A stretch of DNA of 64,000 nucleotides from Hyphomicrobiales bacterium (GTDB lineage Bacteria; Pseudomonadota; Alphaproteobacteria; Rhizobiales; Rhizobiaceae): the NCBI GenBank assembly GCA_900466605.1, contig UBMU01000024.1, forward strand, positions 62,001-126,000, in the 5' to 3' direction. The notes beneath the pieces are model-generated. The model saw nothing but the letters and a program-made list of their open reading frames with translations. It was not told the origin of the DNA and did no database searches. This document shows positions 9,801 to 19,222 of this stretch, piece by piece (position 1 is the first letter of the stretch; the number at the start of each line of letters is the position of its first letter). The position numbers and the translations under genes are program-made.

Positions 9801-10340
9801 AGCCTCGTGCCGGCGCGAATGCAGGCCGGAAATGCCGGCGGCCTCTTCCAGCAACTGGCGGCGGGCCTGCGGCTTTGCCGAGATCAACTCGCCGATCCGC
9901 CCCTGCCCCACCATCGACGGTGAACGGGCGCCGGTGGAAGCATCGGCGAAGAGAAGCTGCACGTCCTTGGCGCGGCTTTCCTTGCCGTTGATGCGATAGA
10001 TCGATCCCTGCTCACGCTCGATTCGGCGCGTGACCTGGATCTCGTCGCTGTCGTTGAAGGCGGCAGGCGCCGTGCGCTCGGCATTGTCGAGATAGAGCGC
10101 CACCTCAGCCGTGTTGCGGGCAGGACGGTTGCCGGAGCCGGAGAAGATAACGTCGTCCATACCGGACGCACGCATGTTCTTGTAGGAGTTCTCGCCCATC
10201 ACCCAGCGGAGCGCTTCGACGAGGTTCGACTTGCCGCAACCGTTCGGGCCGACGACGCCGGTCAATCCGCGCTCGATGATGAATTCGGTGGGTTCTACGA
10301 AAGACTTGAAGCCGACGACGCGAAGCTTGTTGAACTTCAT
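6879..10340 (-). CDS. smc: chromosome segregation protein SMC
   Basis: At 1153 residues this is the expected length for bacterial SMC, the ATP-driven condensin that organises and segregates the chromosome together with ScpA and ScpB. The N-terminal head has Walker [10 protein letters not shown] at 31-39. Long charged coiled coils flank a hinge at about residues 490-640. The C-terminal head carries the ABC signature [14 protein letters not shown] and Walker B with the D-loop, [12 protein letters not shown]. Neither scpA nor scpB is in the window. A DsbA-like gene lies upstream on the same strand with 78 bases between, so partial co-transcription is possible. Confidence 0.97.
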   Translation of the reverse strand: MKFNKLRVVGFKSFVEPTEFIIERGLTGVVGPNGCGKSNLVEALRWVMGENSYKNMRASGMDDVIFSGSGNRPARNTAEVALYLDNAERTAPAAFNDSDEIQVTRRIEREQGSIYRINGKESRAKDVQLLFADASTGARSPSMVGQGRIGELISAKPQARRQLLEEAAGISGLHSRRHEAELRLRAAESNLERLDDVTSQLESQIESLKRQARQASRFKSLSADIRAREAMLLHIRWVQAKEAEAEADSALNQATVVVAERAQMQMEAAKAQGIASLKLPELREGEARAAAALQRLQIAKTQLEEDANRILRRRDELTRRLAQLGEDIRREERLVADNAAVLARLDAEEAEITEILADSGRFAEETREAFEEAAGKLADSERIFTALTAERAEAAAGRNQLERAIRDLADRKMRLERQMDEANRELSAIGERIASLPDPEEKRAVVEAGEQAVAETEAAIQSVEQALAASRQTEALSRSPVDQARARLNAIETEARTIARMLAAGAAAGEFSPAADELRVDRGFETALGAALGDDIESPLDPKAPAHWSGNGDGAADPALPAGATPLTEYVRAPAALMRRLKQIGLVSGSDAAVLMKDLKPGQRLVTKEGAVYRWDGHVTGADAPSAAALRLAQKNRLAELEGEVALARDILTEAEERLEGAADAIRLQEQRLAEARERNRMSARQLAEAREALAVAERASGDLIRRRAVVAEAVSQLQMQLEDLSIQEENARIELEDAPDLTAIDERLRSQQVEVATDRGALAEARARYESLNRENEARQRRIVAIGQERETWRQRAASAEDHITTLRDREEEAREEAAELEMAPDEFDDKRRAMLNELQKTEEARRHAADVLAEAELVQRDADHRAATALSELAESRERRGRAEERLVSAREKRQETEARIRETLNVAPHEALRLAGLESMQAAPDLREVERELERLKMERERLGAVNLRAEEEQKELSGKLEALIKERDDVIDAIRKLRGAIQSLNREGRERLIAAFDVVNGQFQRLFTHLFGGGTAELQLIESDDPLEAGLEILARPPGKKPQTMTLLSGGEQALTAMALIFAVFLTNPAPICVLDEVDAPLDDHNVERYCNLMDEMAASTETRFVIITHNPITMARMNRLFGVTMAEQGVSQLVSVDLQTAEQLREIA

Positions 10341-10418
10341 GCGGCAGCCCCGCGCGTGATAAAGCAGACGACGGGCGCACGGCTTCCGCCGTCGCCCGTC
10401 GATCGGATACGGTTCAGT

Positions 10419-11111
10419 TTAGAGCAGGCTGTCGATAAGGGCCGACATGGTGTCAATCGTCATGTCTCCAGAATAGCGCTTGCCGTTGATCAGGAAAGTC
10501 GGTGTGGCATTCACGCCAAACTCCTTGGAACCTCTTTCCCGCGTTGCATTCACTTCATCCAGCAGCTTCTGGTTCGTCAAGCACTTCGTGAAGCTATCCT
10601 CAGTAAATCCAGCGAGTTTGGACATCTGAAGCAGTGCAGAGCGGCCATCGTCCGCGGCAGCCCAGGTCTGCTGCTGCTTGAACAGCATCGAGATCATCGG
10701 AAAATACTGTTCGGCCGTGCTCAGTTCTTCCGGCTTGGAAGCATTGCAGCGAGCGAGCATGAAGGCGGCGGCGGCACGCGGATCAAACGGGAATTCGCGG
10801 ATGATGAAGCGCACCTTGCCGGTATCGACGTACTTCTTCTTGATCTCATCGAAGGTGGTCGTGTGGAAGTGGGCGCAGTGCGGGCAGGTCATCGACATGT
10901 ATTCGACGATCTTGACCGGGGCATCTTCCTTGCCGAGTGCCATTTCAGGCAGCTCGCCAGGCTTCAGCACGGCAGCCATGTCGACATCGCCATCGGACTG
11001 GGGAATTTCAACGGCGGCATGCGCGGTGCTGAAAACCGCCAGAGTCGCAGTCGCGGCAGCCGCGCCGCTCAGAAGCTGGCGTTTCGTCAGTTGCATTTCG
11101 GAAATCGACAT
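10419..11111 (-). CDS. DsbA-family thiol-disulfide oxidoreductase
   Basis: The 230-residue protein has an N-terminal signal-like segment (KRQLLSGAAAATATLAVFS, cleavage expected after STAHA), then a thioredoxin-fold domain whose active site is MTCPHCAHF, a classical CPHC pair. Near the C-terminus NATPTFLINGKRYSG supplies the cis-Pro loop. It should act in the periplasm on disulfide formation or exchange. The frame is open to 11264; I chose the ATG at 11111 because GGGGAAC precedes it, while an ATG four codons earlier (11123) has only a weak site. Followed by smc on the same strand. Confidence 0.85.
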   Translation of the reverse strand: MSISEMQLTKRQLLSGAAAATATLAVFSTAHAAVEIPQSDGDVDMAAVLKPGELPEMALGKEDAPVKIVEYMSMTCPHCAHFHTTTFDEIKKKYVDTGKVRFIIREFPFDPRAAAAFMLARCNASKPEELSTAEQYFPMISMLFKQQQTWAAADDGRSALLQMSKLAGFTEDSFTKCLTNQKLLDEVNATRERGSKEFGVNATPTFLINGKRYSGDMTIDTMSALIDSLL

Positions 11112-11269
11112 AAAGTTCCCCATAAATGAGAGTAGTGGCTGACAGTGCGATATAATGGCTCGAAGCCCCGAACAAGGCACGCTTCGCCAACTTTCTTCAA
11201 AGAATTGTGACCTTGGTTGGACAGCCAGATTAAATTGCGGACAGAATTGCCGCCAATACTTCAAAGGCG

Positions 11270-11758
11270 CTAGCGGCCGCGCTTCCCCAGCACGGCCGTG
11301 CCGAGGCGTTTCACAGCTTCGCGCAGCTTGTCTCCCTCGATGCCTTCCATCATGCCCTCCAGCTTTGCGGCAGCGGCACCTTTCAACGGCGGAGGCGTAC
11401 GAGAGCGCTTCACCGCCGAATAGACAGGTTTCTGGACAATGCGGATCTGGTGGACGGCCGCAAAGCCGAAGAAGCTGTTGACGCGCTGGATCAACTCACC
11501 TTGCGCATGGGTCAAGAACAGCGCACGGGCACCCTCGCAGGCGATCGTGAGCACACCCGGCCGAAAACTGCCTTCGTCATTGCCGCGCGTCCAGGCGATC
11601 TTTTCGGGACGCGTGCAATCGGCAAATTCCGCGCCGGCGATCTCATCCCACGAGCCGAGCAGCGCCGTGTTGATACCGGCGCGCTTTGCGAGCACCGGAT
11701 CGATCAGTCGGTTGGCCAATTCGGAGATCTGCTTTTCACCTTTGCGTGGATAACTCAT
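11270..11758 (-). CDS. DUF721 (DciA-like) protein
   Basis: This 162-residue protein matches DUF721: the central part (LLGSWDEIAGAEFADCTRPEKI, LTIACEGARALFLTHAQGEL, INSFFGF-like RVNSFFGFAAVHQIRIVQ) is the DciA-type core. In bacteria lacking DnaC/DnaI, DciA assists replicative helicase loading, so a replication role is a reasonable family-based inference. The C-terminal third is Ala/Lys-rich and probably extended. The frame continues upstream over mutY DNA; the ATG at 11758 gives the usual length for rhizobial members and leaves a 94-base divergent promoter region shared with mutY. Confidence 0.75.
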   Translation of the reverse strand: MSYPRKGEKQISELANRLIDPVLAKRAGINTALLGSWDEIAGAEFADCTRPEKIAWTRGNDEGSFRPGVLTIACEGARALFLTHAQGELIQRVNSFFGFAAVHQIRIVQKPVYSAVKRSRTPPPLKGAAAAKLEGMMEGIEGDKLREAVKRLGTAVLGKRGR

Positions 11759-11852
11759 CGAAACCTTCACATCGCGCTGCCTTGAGGCGCCACTGCCTTG
11801 ATCGCGCGGCATTGCTTCGCCAAGTATAGGGTACTTCCCCTCACGACGGCAA

Positions 11853-12947
11853 ATGATGACATCGACGACACTGGACGCGCCCGCAGCAAAGCCCCTCCTC
11901 GACTGGTACGACCGCCACCATCGCGACCTGCCGTGGCGGGTATCGCCGCCGATGGCGGCGCGCGGCATCAAGGCCGACCCGTATCGCGTCTGGCTCTCCG
12001 AGGTCATGCTGCAGCAGACAACGGTCCCGGCGGTGAAACCCTATTTCGCCAATTTCCTGGCGCGCTGGCCGACAGTGCGTGATCTTGCGGACGCCGCCAG
12101 CGAGGACGTGATGGCGGCTTGGGCAGGGCTCGGATATTACGCCCGCGCCCGCAACCTGAAGAAATGCGCCGACGCGGTTGCGCGCGAGCATAACTGTATC
12201 TTTCCGACTACCGAGGAAGGATTGAAATCGCTTCCTGGTATCGGCGACTATACGGCAGCCGCGGTGGCGGCAATCGCCTTCAACCGCCAGGCCGCAGTCA
12301 TGGACGGCAATGTCGAGCGAGTAATTTCACGTCTATACGCGATCGCCACGCCACTGCCCGCGGCCAAACCACTGATGAAGCAGAAGGTGGCTCTGCTAAC
12401 ACCCAAGGATCGGCCCGGCGATTTCGCGCAGGCGATGATGGACCTCGGTGCCACGATCTGCACACCGAAGCGGCCGGCCTGTTCCCTCTGTCCGTTCAGG
12501 GGAGCGTGCGAGGCGCTGCGCCTGCATGATCCCGAACAGTTTCCGGTCAAGGCCGCCAAAAAGGAAAAACCGGTTCGCCATGGTGCAGCCTTCGTCGCCG
12601 TGACGGCGGAGGGCGACGTTCTGCTGCGACGGCGCATCGAAAGCGGCCTGCTCGGCGGCATGACCGAAGTGCCGACGACGGGTTGGACGGCGCGGCAGGA
12701 CGGAGAGACGTCGGCCGACGCAGGACCTTTCCCGGCAACCTGGGAGCCTTGCGGAACCGTGACGCACGTCTTCACCCATTTCGAGCTCCGGCTTTCCATT
12801 TACCGCGTCGCGATCCCCTCGCGAATTCAAGTGGATAACGGTTGGTGGGAGCCGGTTACAAATCTTGACTCGCAGGCGCTGCCGACCGTCATGAAAAAAG
12901 CAATCACCGCGGCTATCCCGCTCGCGTTCAAACATTCCAAGGATTAA
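11853..12947 (+). CDS. mutY: A/G-specific adenine glycosylase MutY
   Basis: A 364-residue DNA repair enzyme that removes adenine mispaired with 8-oxoguanine. Visible features are the catalytic Glu in WLSEVMLQQT (E50), the helix-hairpin-helix LPGIGDYTAAAV near 128-138, the catalytic Asp in VMDGNV (D151), and the [4Fe-4S] loop with Cys203, 210, 213 and 219 in the expected C-x6-C-x2-C-x5-C spacing. The C-terminal third is the NUDIX-like domain that recognises 8-oxoG (VTHVFTHFELRL). Two adjacent ATG codons make the start uncertain by one residue. The next gene, a HAD hydrolase, begins 3 bases after the stop. Confidence 0.96.
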   Translation: MMTSTTLDAPAAKPLLDWYDRHHRDLPWRVSPPMAARGIKADPYRVWLSEVMLQQTTVPAVKPYFANFLARWPTVRDLADAASEDVMAAWAGLGYYARARNLKKCADAVAREHNCIFPTTEEGLKSLPGIGDYTAAAVAAIAFNRQAAVMDGNVERVISRLYAIATPLPAAKPLMKQKVALLTPKDRPGDFAQAMMDLGATICTPKRPACSLCPFRGACEALRLHDPEQFPVKAAKKEKPVRHGAAFVAVTAEGDVLLRRRIESGLLGGMTEVPTTGWTARQDGETSADAGPFPATWEPCGTVTHVFTHFELRLSIYRVAIPSRIQVDNGWWEPVTNLDSQALPTVMKKAITAAIPLAFKHSKD

Positions 12948-12950
12948 TCG

Positions 12951-13559
12951 ATGCCCATTGAGCATATTGTTTTCGACATCGGAAAAGTTCTCATCCATTA
13001 CGATCCGAATATTCCGTTCAGCCGCCTCATTCCCGATGAGGCCGAACGCAAGTGGTTCTTCGAGAATGTCTGCACCCACGACTGGAATATCGAACAGGAC
13101 CGCGGTCGCACATGGGCCGATGCCGAAGCCCTGCTGATAGAGGCACACCCGGACCGCGAGGAACACATCCGCGCCTTCCGCAAGCACTGGCACGAAATGG
13201 TCTCGCACGCCTATGACGACAGCGTCGCCATCATGGAGAGCCTGATCGCCGACGGTCAGGACGTGACGATGCTGACCAACTTCGCATCCGATACCTTCCG
13301 CGAGGCACAGGTACGCTTTCCGTTCCTGACCAAGCCACGCGGGGTGACGGTCTCGGGCGACGTCGGCCTCATCAAGCCTGACATCGCGATCTACGAAACA
13401 CATACGAAGAGCTTCGACCTCAATCCGGCTGCGACAATCTTCATCGACGACTCGGCCCCCAACGTCGAAGGCGCGAAGGCGGCAGGCTGGGATGCGGTTC
13501 TTTTCACCGGCGCCGACAAGCTGCGCGCCGATCTTGCAGCACGCGGCGTGAGGCTCTGA
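12951..13559 (+). CDS. HAD-superfamily hydrolase, YihX-like
   Basis: A 202-residue protein with HAD motifs in order: FDIGKVL (motif I, nucleophile Asp8, with Gly in place of the second Asp as in YihX-type members), MLTNF (motif II), IKPD (motif III Lys) and FIDDSAPN (motif IV). YihX relatives dephosphorylate small sugar phosphates, but the substrate here is unknown. It follows mutY by 3 bases and precedes the NTF2-like gene by 2 bases, so the three are almost certainly one operon. Confidence 0.85.
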   Translation: MPIEHIVFDIGKVLIHYDPNIPFSRLIPDEAERKWFFENVCTHDWNIEQDRGRTWADAEALLIEAHPDREEHIRAFRKHWHEMVSHAYDDSVAIMESLIADGQDVTMLTNFASDTFREAQVRFPFLTKPRGVTVSGDVGLIKPDIAIYETHTKSFDLNPAATIFIDDSAPNVEGAKAAGWDAVLFTGADKLRADLAARGVRL

Positions 13560-13561
13560 CC

Positions 13562-13927
13562 ATGGCATTCGATCCGGTTGAGGAACTCAAGCGTTTCCAC
13601 GGCGCGGTCAACGCGCTCGATTTCGAGACGATCGAGAACTATTTCGCTGAAGACGCGACCTATGTCTCGGAAGGCGTCGGAAGCCTTTCGGGGCGAGCCG
13701 ACATCATGGTCGCCTTCCGCAAGTATTTCGACGACTACCCGAACCAGAGGGCGGTCGACACTCTGGTCGAGAAGGTCAGCCCGAATGCGGCCCGCGCCGT
13801 ATGGTCGGTTCGCGCGACACACAGCAAGACGGGCAAGCCCCTGGTGCGGGAAGGCGAAGAGACGCTCACCTTCAACGAAGACGGCTATGTCACCCACGTC
13901 GAGGTGAAGGACTATCAGGCGTTCTGA
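13562..13927 (+). CDS. NTF2-like (SnoaL-type) protein
   Basis: 121 residues fitting the cone-shaped NTF2-like fold: N-terminal helices (EELKRFHGAVNALDFETIENYF), a strand segment EDATYVSEGVGSLSGRADI, and the curved sheet ending EETLTFNEDGYVTHVEV. Such folds serve as small ligand-binding or isomerase domains; no catalytic residue can be assigned. It is the last gene of the mutY operon. Its final 13 bases overlap the 3' end of the membrane-protein gene on the other strand. Confidence 0.7.
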   Translation: MAFDPVEELKRFHGAVNALDFETIENYFAEDATYVSEGVGSLSGRADIMVAFRKYFDDYPNQRAVDTLVEKVSPNAARAVWSVRATHSKTGKPLVREGEETLTFNEDGYVTHVEVKDYQAF

Positions 13928-14382
13928 AAAAACGCTGCTGAGAGATAAAAGGCGAGCACGAAAAAGAGCCACAGGTCAGAGATCATCGCGATGTTTCTCG
14001 ACCTGTTTCTCACTGGCTCGAGAAGGTGCTTGAGACCGGCAAGCCCGAAAAACAGGCAACCGGTGATCGCTGCCGGGACGGTCCACAGCGGTTCGAAGAG
14101 GCTGAGCACACCAAGCATGCCGATCGAGAGATTGCCGAAACCGATCTCCTGCACCAGTGACTGGGCTTTGTGATCGGTCACGCCGAAAATTGTCTCGGCG
14201 GTGAAGGCCGGATTGAGGATCTGCTTCAGGCTGGCAACAAGCAGCCGCAGGCCTACGCCCCAAAATACGAACCACTTTCCGACCAGAAAGACGAGGTTGG
14301 CATCCGTGCTCCACAGCGCTTCGGCAACAACCGAGCCAGACGGCAGGACAAGCATCAGCAACAGTATGATCGCAAGATACAT
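13915..14382 (-). CDS. DUF6790-like integral membrane protein
   Basis: A 155-residue protein with about four hydrophobic segments: the N-terminal LAIILLLMLVLP, LVGKWFVFWGVGLRLLVAS near 30-50, MLGVLSLFEPLWTVPAAITGCLFFGLAG near 88-116, and the C-terminal LWLFFVLAFYLSAAFF. The conserved central part (VQEIGFGNLSIGMLG) resembles small membrane proteins grouped as DUF6790. No function is known. It converges on and slightly overlaps the NTF2-like gene. Confidence 0.6.
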   Translation of the reverse strand: MYLAIILLLMLVLPSGSVVAEALWSTDANLVFLVGKWFVFWGVGLRLLVASLKQILNPAFTAETIFGVTDHKAQSLVQEIGFGNLSIGMLGVLSLFEPLWTVPAAITGCLFFGLAGLKHLLEPVRNRSRNIAMISDLWLFFVLAFYLSAAFFQNA

Positions 14383-14463
14383 GGCGGCTTCCTTGCCTGC
14401 TTCGGATCATCAGCGGCCGATACATGACACGGAATTGCGCTTGCGCGCGAGCCAAAATGAAGA

Positions 14464-14535
14464 GCGCCCGGGGGTGTTGATCCCCGGGCGCCAAGCCTTC
14501 TTCCGTAACTGGAGGTACAAAACACCGGAAGAAGG
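14464..14535 (-). terminator. two tandem hairpins downstream of ccrM
   Basis: Reading the minus strand after the ccrM stop, a 10-base stem (14526-14535 with 14496-14505, 20-base loop) is followed by a very GC-rich 10-base stem (14482-14491 with 14464-14473) and then a partly T-rich stretch. The pair probably ends the ccrM transcript; the T-run is imperfect. Confidence 0.5.
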
Positions 14536-14561
14536 GAGTCTCGATCAGGTCGAGGCGCGCG

Positions 14562-15704
<1,143 letters not shown>

Positions 15705-15865
15705 TCATACACATTACGCTTTTTACTGTCCGTTATGGTTACTCAGTTTGGTTACCAAAGCCTGAAGGCATGAGCGATTTTGGGAAAATAAGTCGCAGCG
15801 CAAGTTTCGGCGGCAGGAAGGGACGGTCGCCAAGCGATGCCCCCCTCCCTTTCCGTCTGAAGCAG

Positions 15866-16219
15866 TTAAGCAGTGACATCATGCACCTTGCGGCTGTCGG
15901 CCGGTGCCTCGGCGCGCTCGTTCATGCCGTAGTCGCGGACGATGTGGCCGATGCGCAGCCGGTAGTCCGCGAAGACACCGTTGCGGCCGGCGTGCTGTGC
16001 GGCGCGGTGCGCCTCGAGGTTTCGCCACGCCTTTACCGCTTCCTCGTCGCGCCAGAATGACAGCGAGAGCAGCTTGCCGCGATTGGTCAGGCTTTCGAAG
16101 CGCTCGATCGAGATGAAACCGTCGATCTTTTCGAGTTCGCCGCGAAGCTCGCCGGCAAGATCAAGATAGGTGTGGCGCTCGCCCATGAAAGGCAGGACTT
16201 CGAAGATAACAGCGATCAT
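15866..16219 (-). CDS. antibiotic-biosynthesis-monooxygenase-like (ABM) protein
   Basis: A 117-residue dimeric alpha/beta-barrel protein: the start MIAVIFEVLPF, central IDGFISIERFESL, then LLSLSFWRDEEAVKAWRNLEAHRAAQHAGR is the typical ABM/heme-degrading-monooxygenase-like pattern with a Trp-rich helix and a conserved His. Substrate unknown; cofactorless oxidation of small aromatics is known in the family. Its ATG overlaps the stop of the preceding NIPSNAP-type gene by 4 bases (ATGA), so the two are translationally coupled. Confidence 0.75.
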   Translation of the reverse strand: MIAVIFEVLPFMGERHTYLDLAGELRGELEKIDGFISIERFESLTNRGKLLSLSFWRDEEAVKAWRNLEAHRAAQHAGRNGVFADYRLRIGHIVRDYGMNERAEAPADSRKVHDVTA

Positions 16220-16545
16220 GGCATCACCAGCTTTGCATGAGGAAGGGAAGCGTTTTTGAGGAAGATGCGATCTTCCTTAAGAATGAAACGTTCGCGTTTG
16301 GCGAACTCGTAATTCTCCTTACCAAGCGGGTCGGCGGCAAGGCGGGCGCGATAGGCTTCATAGGCGGCGAGGCTATCGATGTTGTAGACGCCGTAGGCGG
16401 TCGTCGCCGAACCCTCATGCGGCGCGAAGTAGCCGATCAGATCGGCCCCGTTGCGCGGGATCGCCTGGCCCCAGTTGCGCGCATATTCGGCAAAGGCGTC
16501 CTTTTTGAACGGATCGATCTCGTAACGGATAAAGCAGGTAATCAT
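16216..16545 (-). CDS. NIPSNAP family protein
   Basis: 109 residues with the ferredoxin-like fold of NIPSNAP proteins: MITCFIRYEIDPF, FAEYARNWGQAIPRNG, LIGYFAPHEGSATTAYGVYN and the helix LAAYEAYRARLAADP. The frame is open far upstream, antisense to the ArsR gene, but the ATG at 16545 has GGAGA before it and gives the family length. It starts a two-gene operon with the ABM-like gene and is divergent from the ArsR-type regulator, 72 bases away, which probably controls it. Confidence 0.8.
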   Translation of the reverse strand: MITCFIRYEIDPFKKDAFAEYARNWGQAIPRNGADLIGYFAPHEGSATTAYGVYNIDSLAAYEAYRARLAADPLGKENYEFAKRERFILKEDRIFLKNASLPHAKLVMP

Positions 16546-16617
16546 CGTCGTCTCCTTGTGGTCTGGAACGAGTTTTCGCACGTTGCCGGACGACGATGCT
16601 TCGGTTAGGATCGAAGT

Positions 16618-17304
16618 ATGAAGGAAGGACCTGACATAGCCCAGATCGGCGCGCTGATCGGCGACCCCGCCCGCGCCAACATCCTGACCGCGCTGATGGG
16701 CGGCAAGGCGCTGACGGCGACGGAGCTCGCAGCGGCCGGCGGCGTGACCGTACAGACGGCAAGCACGCACCTCGCAAAGCTGGAGGCAGGCAATCTGCTC
16801 GTGCAGCGCAAGCAGGGCCGCCATCGCTATTTCACGCTGGCAGATGATAGCGTTGGCAAGTTCCTCGAAAGCATCATGGGCTTTGCGGCCGGGCGTGGCC
16901 ATCTGCGACACAAGCCGGGGCCAAAGGAGCCTGCTCTTCGCAAGGCGCGCATCTGCTACGACCACCTCGCCGGTGATTATGGCGTGCGGATGCTTGACAG
17001 CCTGATAGCCCGAGGCGCCATTGACGCGTTCGGCGATGGCCTTGCAGTGACCGAGAGCGGCGAAAGCGAATTGAAGCGCATCGGCATAGACGTGCCTGCC
17101 CTGAAATCGTCGCGAAGGCCACTCTGCCGCTCCTGCCTCGACTGGAGCGAGCGACGGGCGCATCTCGCCGGCAGCCTCGGCAAGGCCCTGCTTTCCAACT
17201 TCCTTGATAAAGGCTGGGCTCGTCGTACCGCACAAAGCCGCTCCGTGGTCTTTTCACCTGAAGGCGAGCGGCAGTTTCTTGCGCTGTTTCCAACTTCCAG
17301 ATAG
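16618..17304 (+). CDS. ArsR-family transcriptional regulator with C-terminal sensor domain
   Basis: The 228-residue protein begins with an ArsR winged helix (IGDPARANILTALMGG, LTATELAAAGGVTVQTASTHLAKLE, RHRYFTL; residues 8-85). It is about twice the length of metal-sensing ArsR proteins. The extra C-terminal half has two related blocks: CYDHLAGDYGV near 115 and CLDWSERRAHLAGSLG near 176, each a Cys followed by HLAG. This suggests thiol or ligand sensing rather than classical metal binding. The 72-base divergent promoter contains a CTTCG-N8-CGAAG inverted repeat at 16599-16616, a candidate operator directly before the ATG. Confidence 0.85.
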   Translation: MKEGPDIAQIGALIGDPARANILTALMGGKALTATELAAAGGVTVQTASTHLAKLEAGNLLVQRKQGRHRYFTLADDSVGKFLESIMGFAAGRGHLRHKPGPKEPALRKARICYDHLAGDYGVRMLDSLIARGAIDAFGDGLAVTESGESELKRIGIDVPALKSSRRPLCRSCLDWSERRAHLAGSLGKALLSNFLDKGWARRTAQSRSVVFSPEGERQFLALFPTSR

Positions 17305-17423
17305 CGCGACCAAACACAAGTCCAAGCCGCCCACGCCGCGCAATCCAGCCATGCCCTGCTATCGGTTGAGCTTCGCCCAAGCATCGTGTAAAGGGGCATC
17401 ATCCCAAAACAAGGCGCGAGTAA

Positions 17424-18113
17424 ATGGACGGCTTCGACCTCATCATCTTCGACTGCGACGGCGTTCTGGTCGATTCCGAAATCATTGCCGCGGATGTCGA
17501 ATCCAAGCTTCTGACCGAAGCAGGCTACCCGATCAGCATCGAGGAAATGGGCGAGCGTTTCGCTGGCATGACCTGGCAGAACATTCTCTTCCAGGTCGAG
17601 CGCGAGGCCAGCATTCCGATCCCCGCCTCTCTGCTCGACAAGTCCGAGAAGCTCCTCGACCTGCGTCTGGAGCAGGACGTGCAGGCGATATCGGGCGTTG
17701 AAGCCGCCCTTTCGCGTCTGCAGCTGAAGCGCTGCATCTGCTCCAACTCCAGCAGCGCGCGGCTGGACATGATGCTGGGCAAAGTCGGCCTGAAGCCGCT
17801 TTTTGCGCCGCACATTTTCTCGGCAAAGGACCTCGGTCCCGATCGCGTGAAGCCGAAGCCGGATATCTTCCTGCATGGCGCCAAGCAGATGAGCGTCTCG
17901 CCTGATCGTGCCGTTGTCGTCGAAGACTCCGTTCACGGCGTCCACGCTGCGCGCGCCGCAGGCATGCGCGTCATCGGCTTTACCGGTGCATCGCACACCT
18001 ATCCGGCACATGCCGACAGGCTGACCGATGCCGGCGCCGAAACGGTCATCTCCCGCATGAGTGACCTGCCGGGCGTCGTCGCGGCACTCGCCGAATGGGA
18101 AGGCGTGCTGTAA
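17424..18113 (+). CDS. HAD-superfamily phosphatase (phosphoglucomutase/phosphatase-like, HAD-IA)
   Basis: A 229-residue protein with FDCDGVLVDSE at 9-19 (nucleophile Asp10, acid/base Asp12), the helical cap that follows, CICSNSSSARLD as motif II, KPKPDIFL with the motif III Lys, and VVVEDSVHGVHAARAAGM as motif IV. The cap and the motif IV sequence are like those of beta-phosphoglucomutase and related phosphatases (YieH, YniC types). The substrate cannot be inferred. It stands alone, about 120 bases after the ArsR gene. Confidence 0.85.
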   Translation: MDGFDLIIFDCDGVLVDSEIIAADVESKLLTEAGYPISIEEMGERFAGMTWQNILFQVEREASIPIPASLLDKSEKLLDLRLEQDVQAISGVEAALSRLQLKRCICSNSSSARLDMMLGKVGLKPLFAPHIFSAKDLGPDRVKPKPDIFLHGAKQMSVSPDRAVVVEDSVHGVHAARAAGMRVIGFTGASHTYPAHADRLTDAGAETVISRMSDLPGVVAALAEWEGVL

Positions 18114-18304
18114 CTCCGGTTGCACTCGAGCTCCAGCGCCCGGCCGGTCTCCGCGAAGTCCAGTTTCAAGATTGGCTGCAGAGTGAAAACACTGCGGCCG
18201 ATTTTGTATTGGAAACCGGATGAGCTTTGCCGCACTGCACCGAGACAGATGGCTCCCATTCGGATATCGGAGTAAATTGTCTCTGTTCTGATGGTGCGTC
18301 TCGC

Positions 18305-19186
18305 ATGACTATTTCCGTGGAATTGTGCTCCCATCCCCAGCTTGACGACCGCATTACTATCGTCAGGGCGGGAGAAGAGGTTGACGCCGTGTTCGTGCGT
18401 ACCGAGAGATTCAACGTCCTGATCGACACTCTCGGAACGCCTGAGCTATGCAGGATGGCACTCGATCTCCTTGATGAGGAAGTGCGCGCTCGTCCGCTCA
18501 TCGTCGTAAACTCGCACATGGATTGGGATCACTTCTGGGGCAACGCTGCAATTGCCGGGAAAGCGCCCATCGTTGCGCATGCTGCTGCATGTGAACGTCT
18601 GAACGACGCCCGCGCCCTTCAGGTTCTGAACGAGAAGGTGCGCGAGGATTCGCGGTTTCGAAACGTCGAGCTCATCGCGCCTGACATTACCTTTTCGGGT
18701 TCGATGGCCCTTCATGGCGGCGATTTAACGCTTGAGCTAATCCACACACCGGGACACACGCCTGACCATATCGCGGTATGGATTCCGGAAATCAGTGTCT
18801 GCCTGGCTGTCGATGCGGTGGAATACCCCATTCCGGAGGTCTGGAGCAAAAGCACCAATGACCTTCGGCTGATCTGCTCATCCCTAGAGCGAATACGCGA
18901 CCTGCACGCTAGATTTGTCATCCCTGCGCATGGAAGGACCCTCTCTCCTTCGACTGTGAACGGCAACTTGTCATACTTCCGAGAATTGGCTGTCCGCATC
19001 GAGAATTTAAGCGAGCAGGAGCTATCCAACTCCGAGCTGGCCAAATTGACGGGCCTTAGACTTCAGGATTTCGTGACCATCCCGGCCGACATGCCGCGGC
19101 AGGTGGTGGAATTCTATGAAACGTGTCACGAGACCAACCTCGGCGCGACGGTTCAAGCCCGCCTGGACGGGTTGAGCTTCACTTAA
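18305..19186 (+). CDS. MBL-fold metallo-hydrolase
   Basis: About 293 residues. The zinc-binding signature is HMDWDH within VVNSHMDWDHFWGN, followed by the expected TPGHTPDHIAVW and, near the C-terminus, VIPAHGR. It is therefore a binuclear metallo-beta-lactamase-fold hydrolase, unlike the first MBL gene of the window in the rest of the chain. Start uncertain: the frame is open to 18227, and neither that ATG nor the one at 18305 has a clear ribosome binding site. I chose the shorter form because the fold begins soon after it. Neighbouring genes are unrelated. Confidence 0.8.
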   Translation: MTISVELCSHPQLDDRITIVRAGEEVDAVFVRTERFNVLIDTLGTPELCRMALDLLDEEVRARPLIVVNSHMDWDHFWGNAAIAGKAPIVAHAAACERLNDARALQVLNEKVREDSRFRNVELIAPDITFSGSMALHGGDLTLELIHTPGHTPDHIAVWIPEISVCLAVDAVEYPIPEVWSKSTNDLRLICSSLERIRDLHARFVIPAHGRTLSPSTVNGNLSYFRELAVRIENLSEQELSNSELAKLTGLRLQDFVTIPADMPRQVVEFYETCHETNLGATVQARLDGLSFT

Positions 19187-19222
19187 GGGCCAAATTGTGT
19201 AGCCGCTTCTTCTCCGGAAGGG

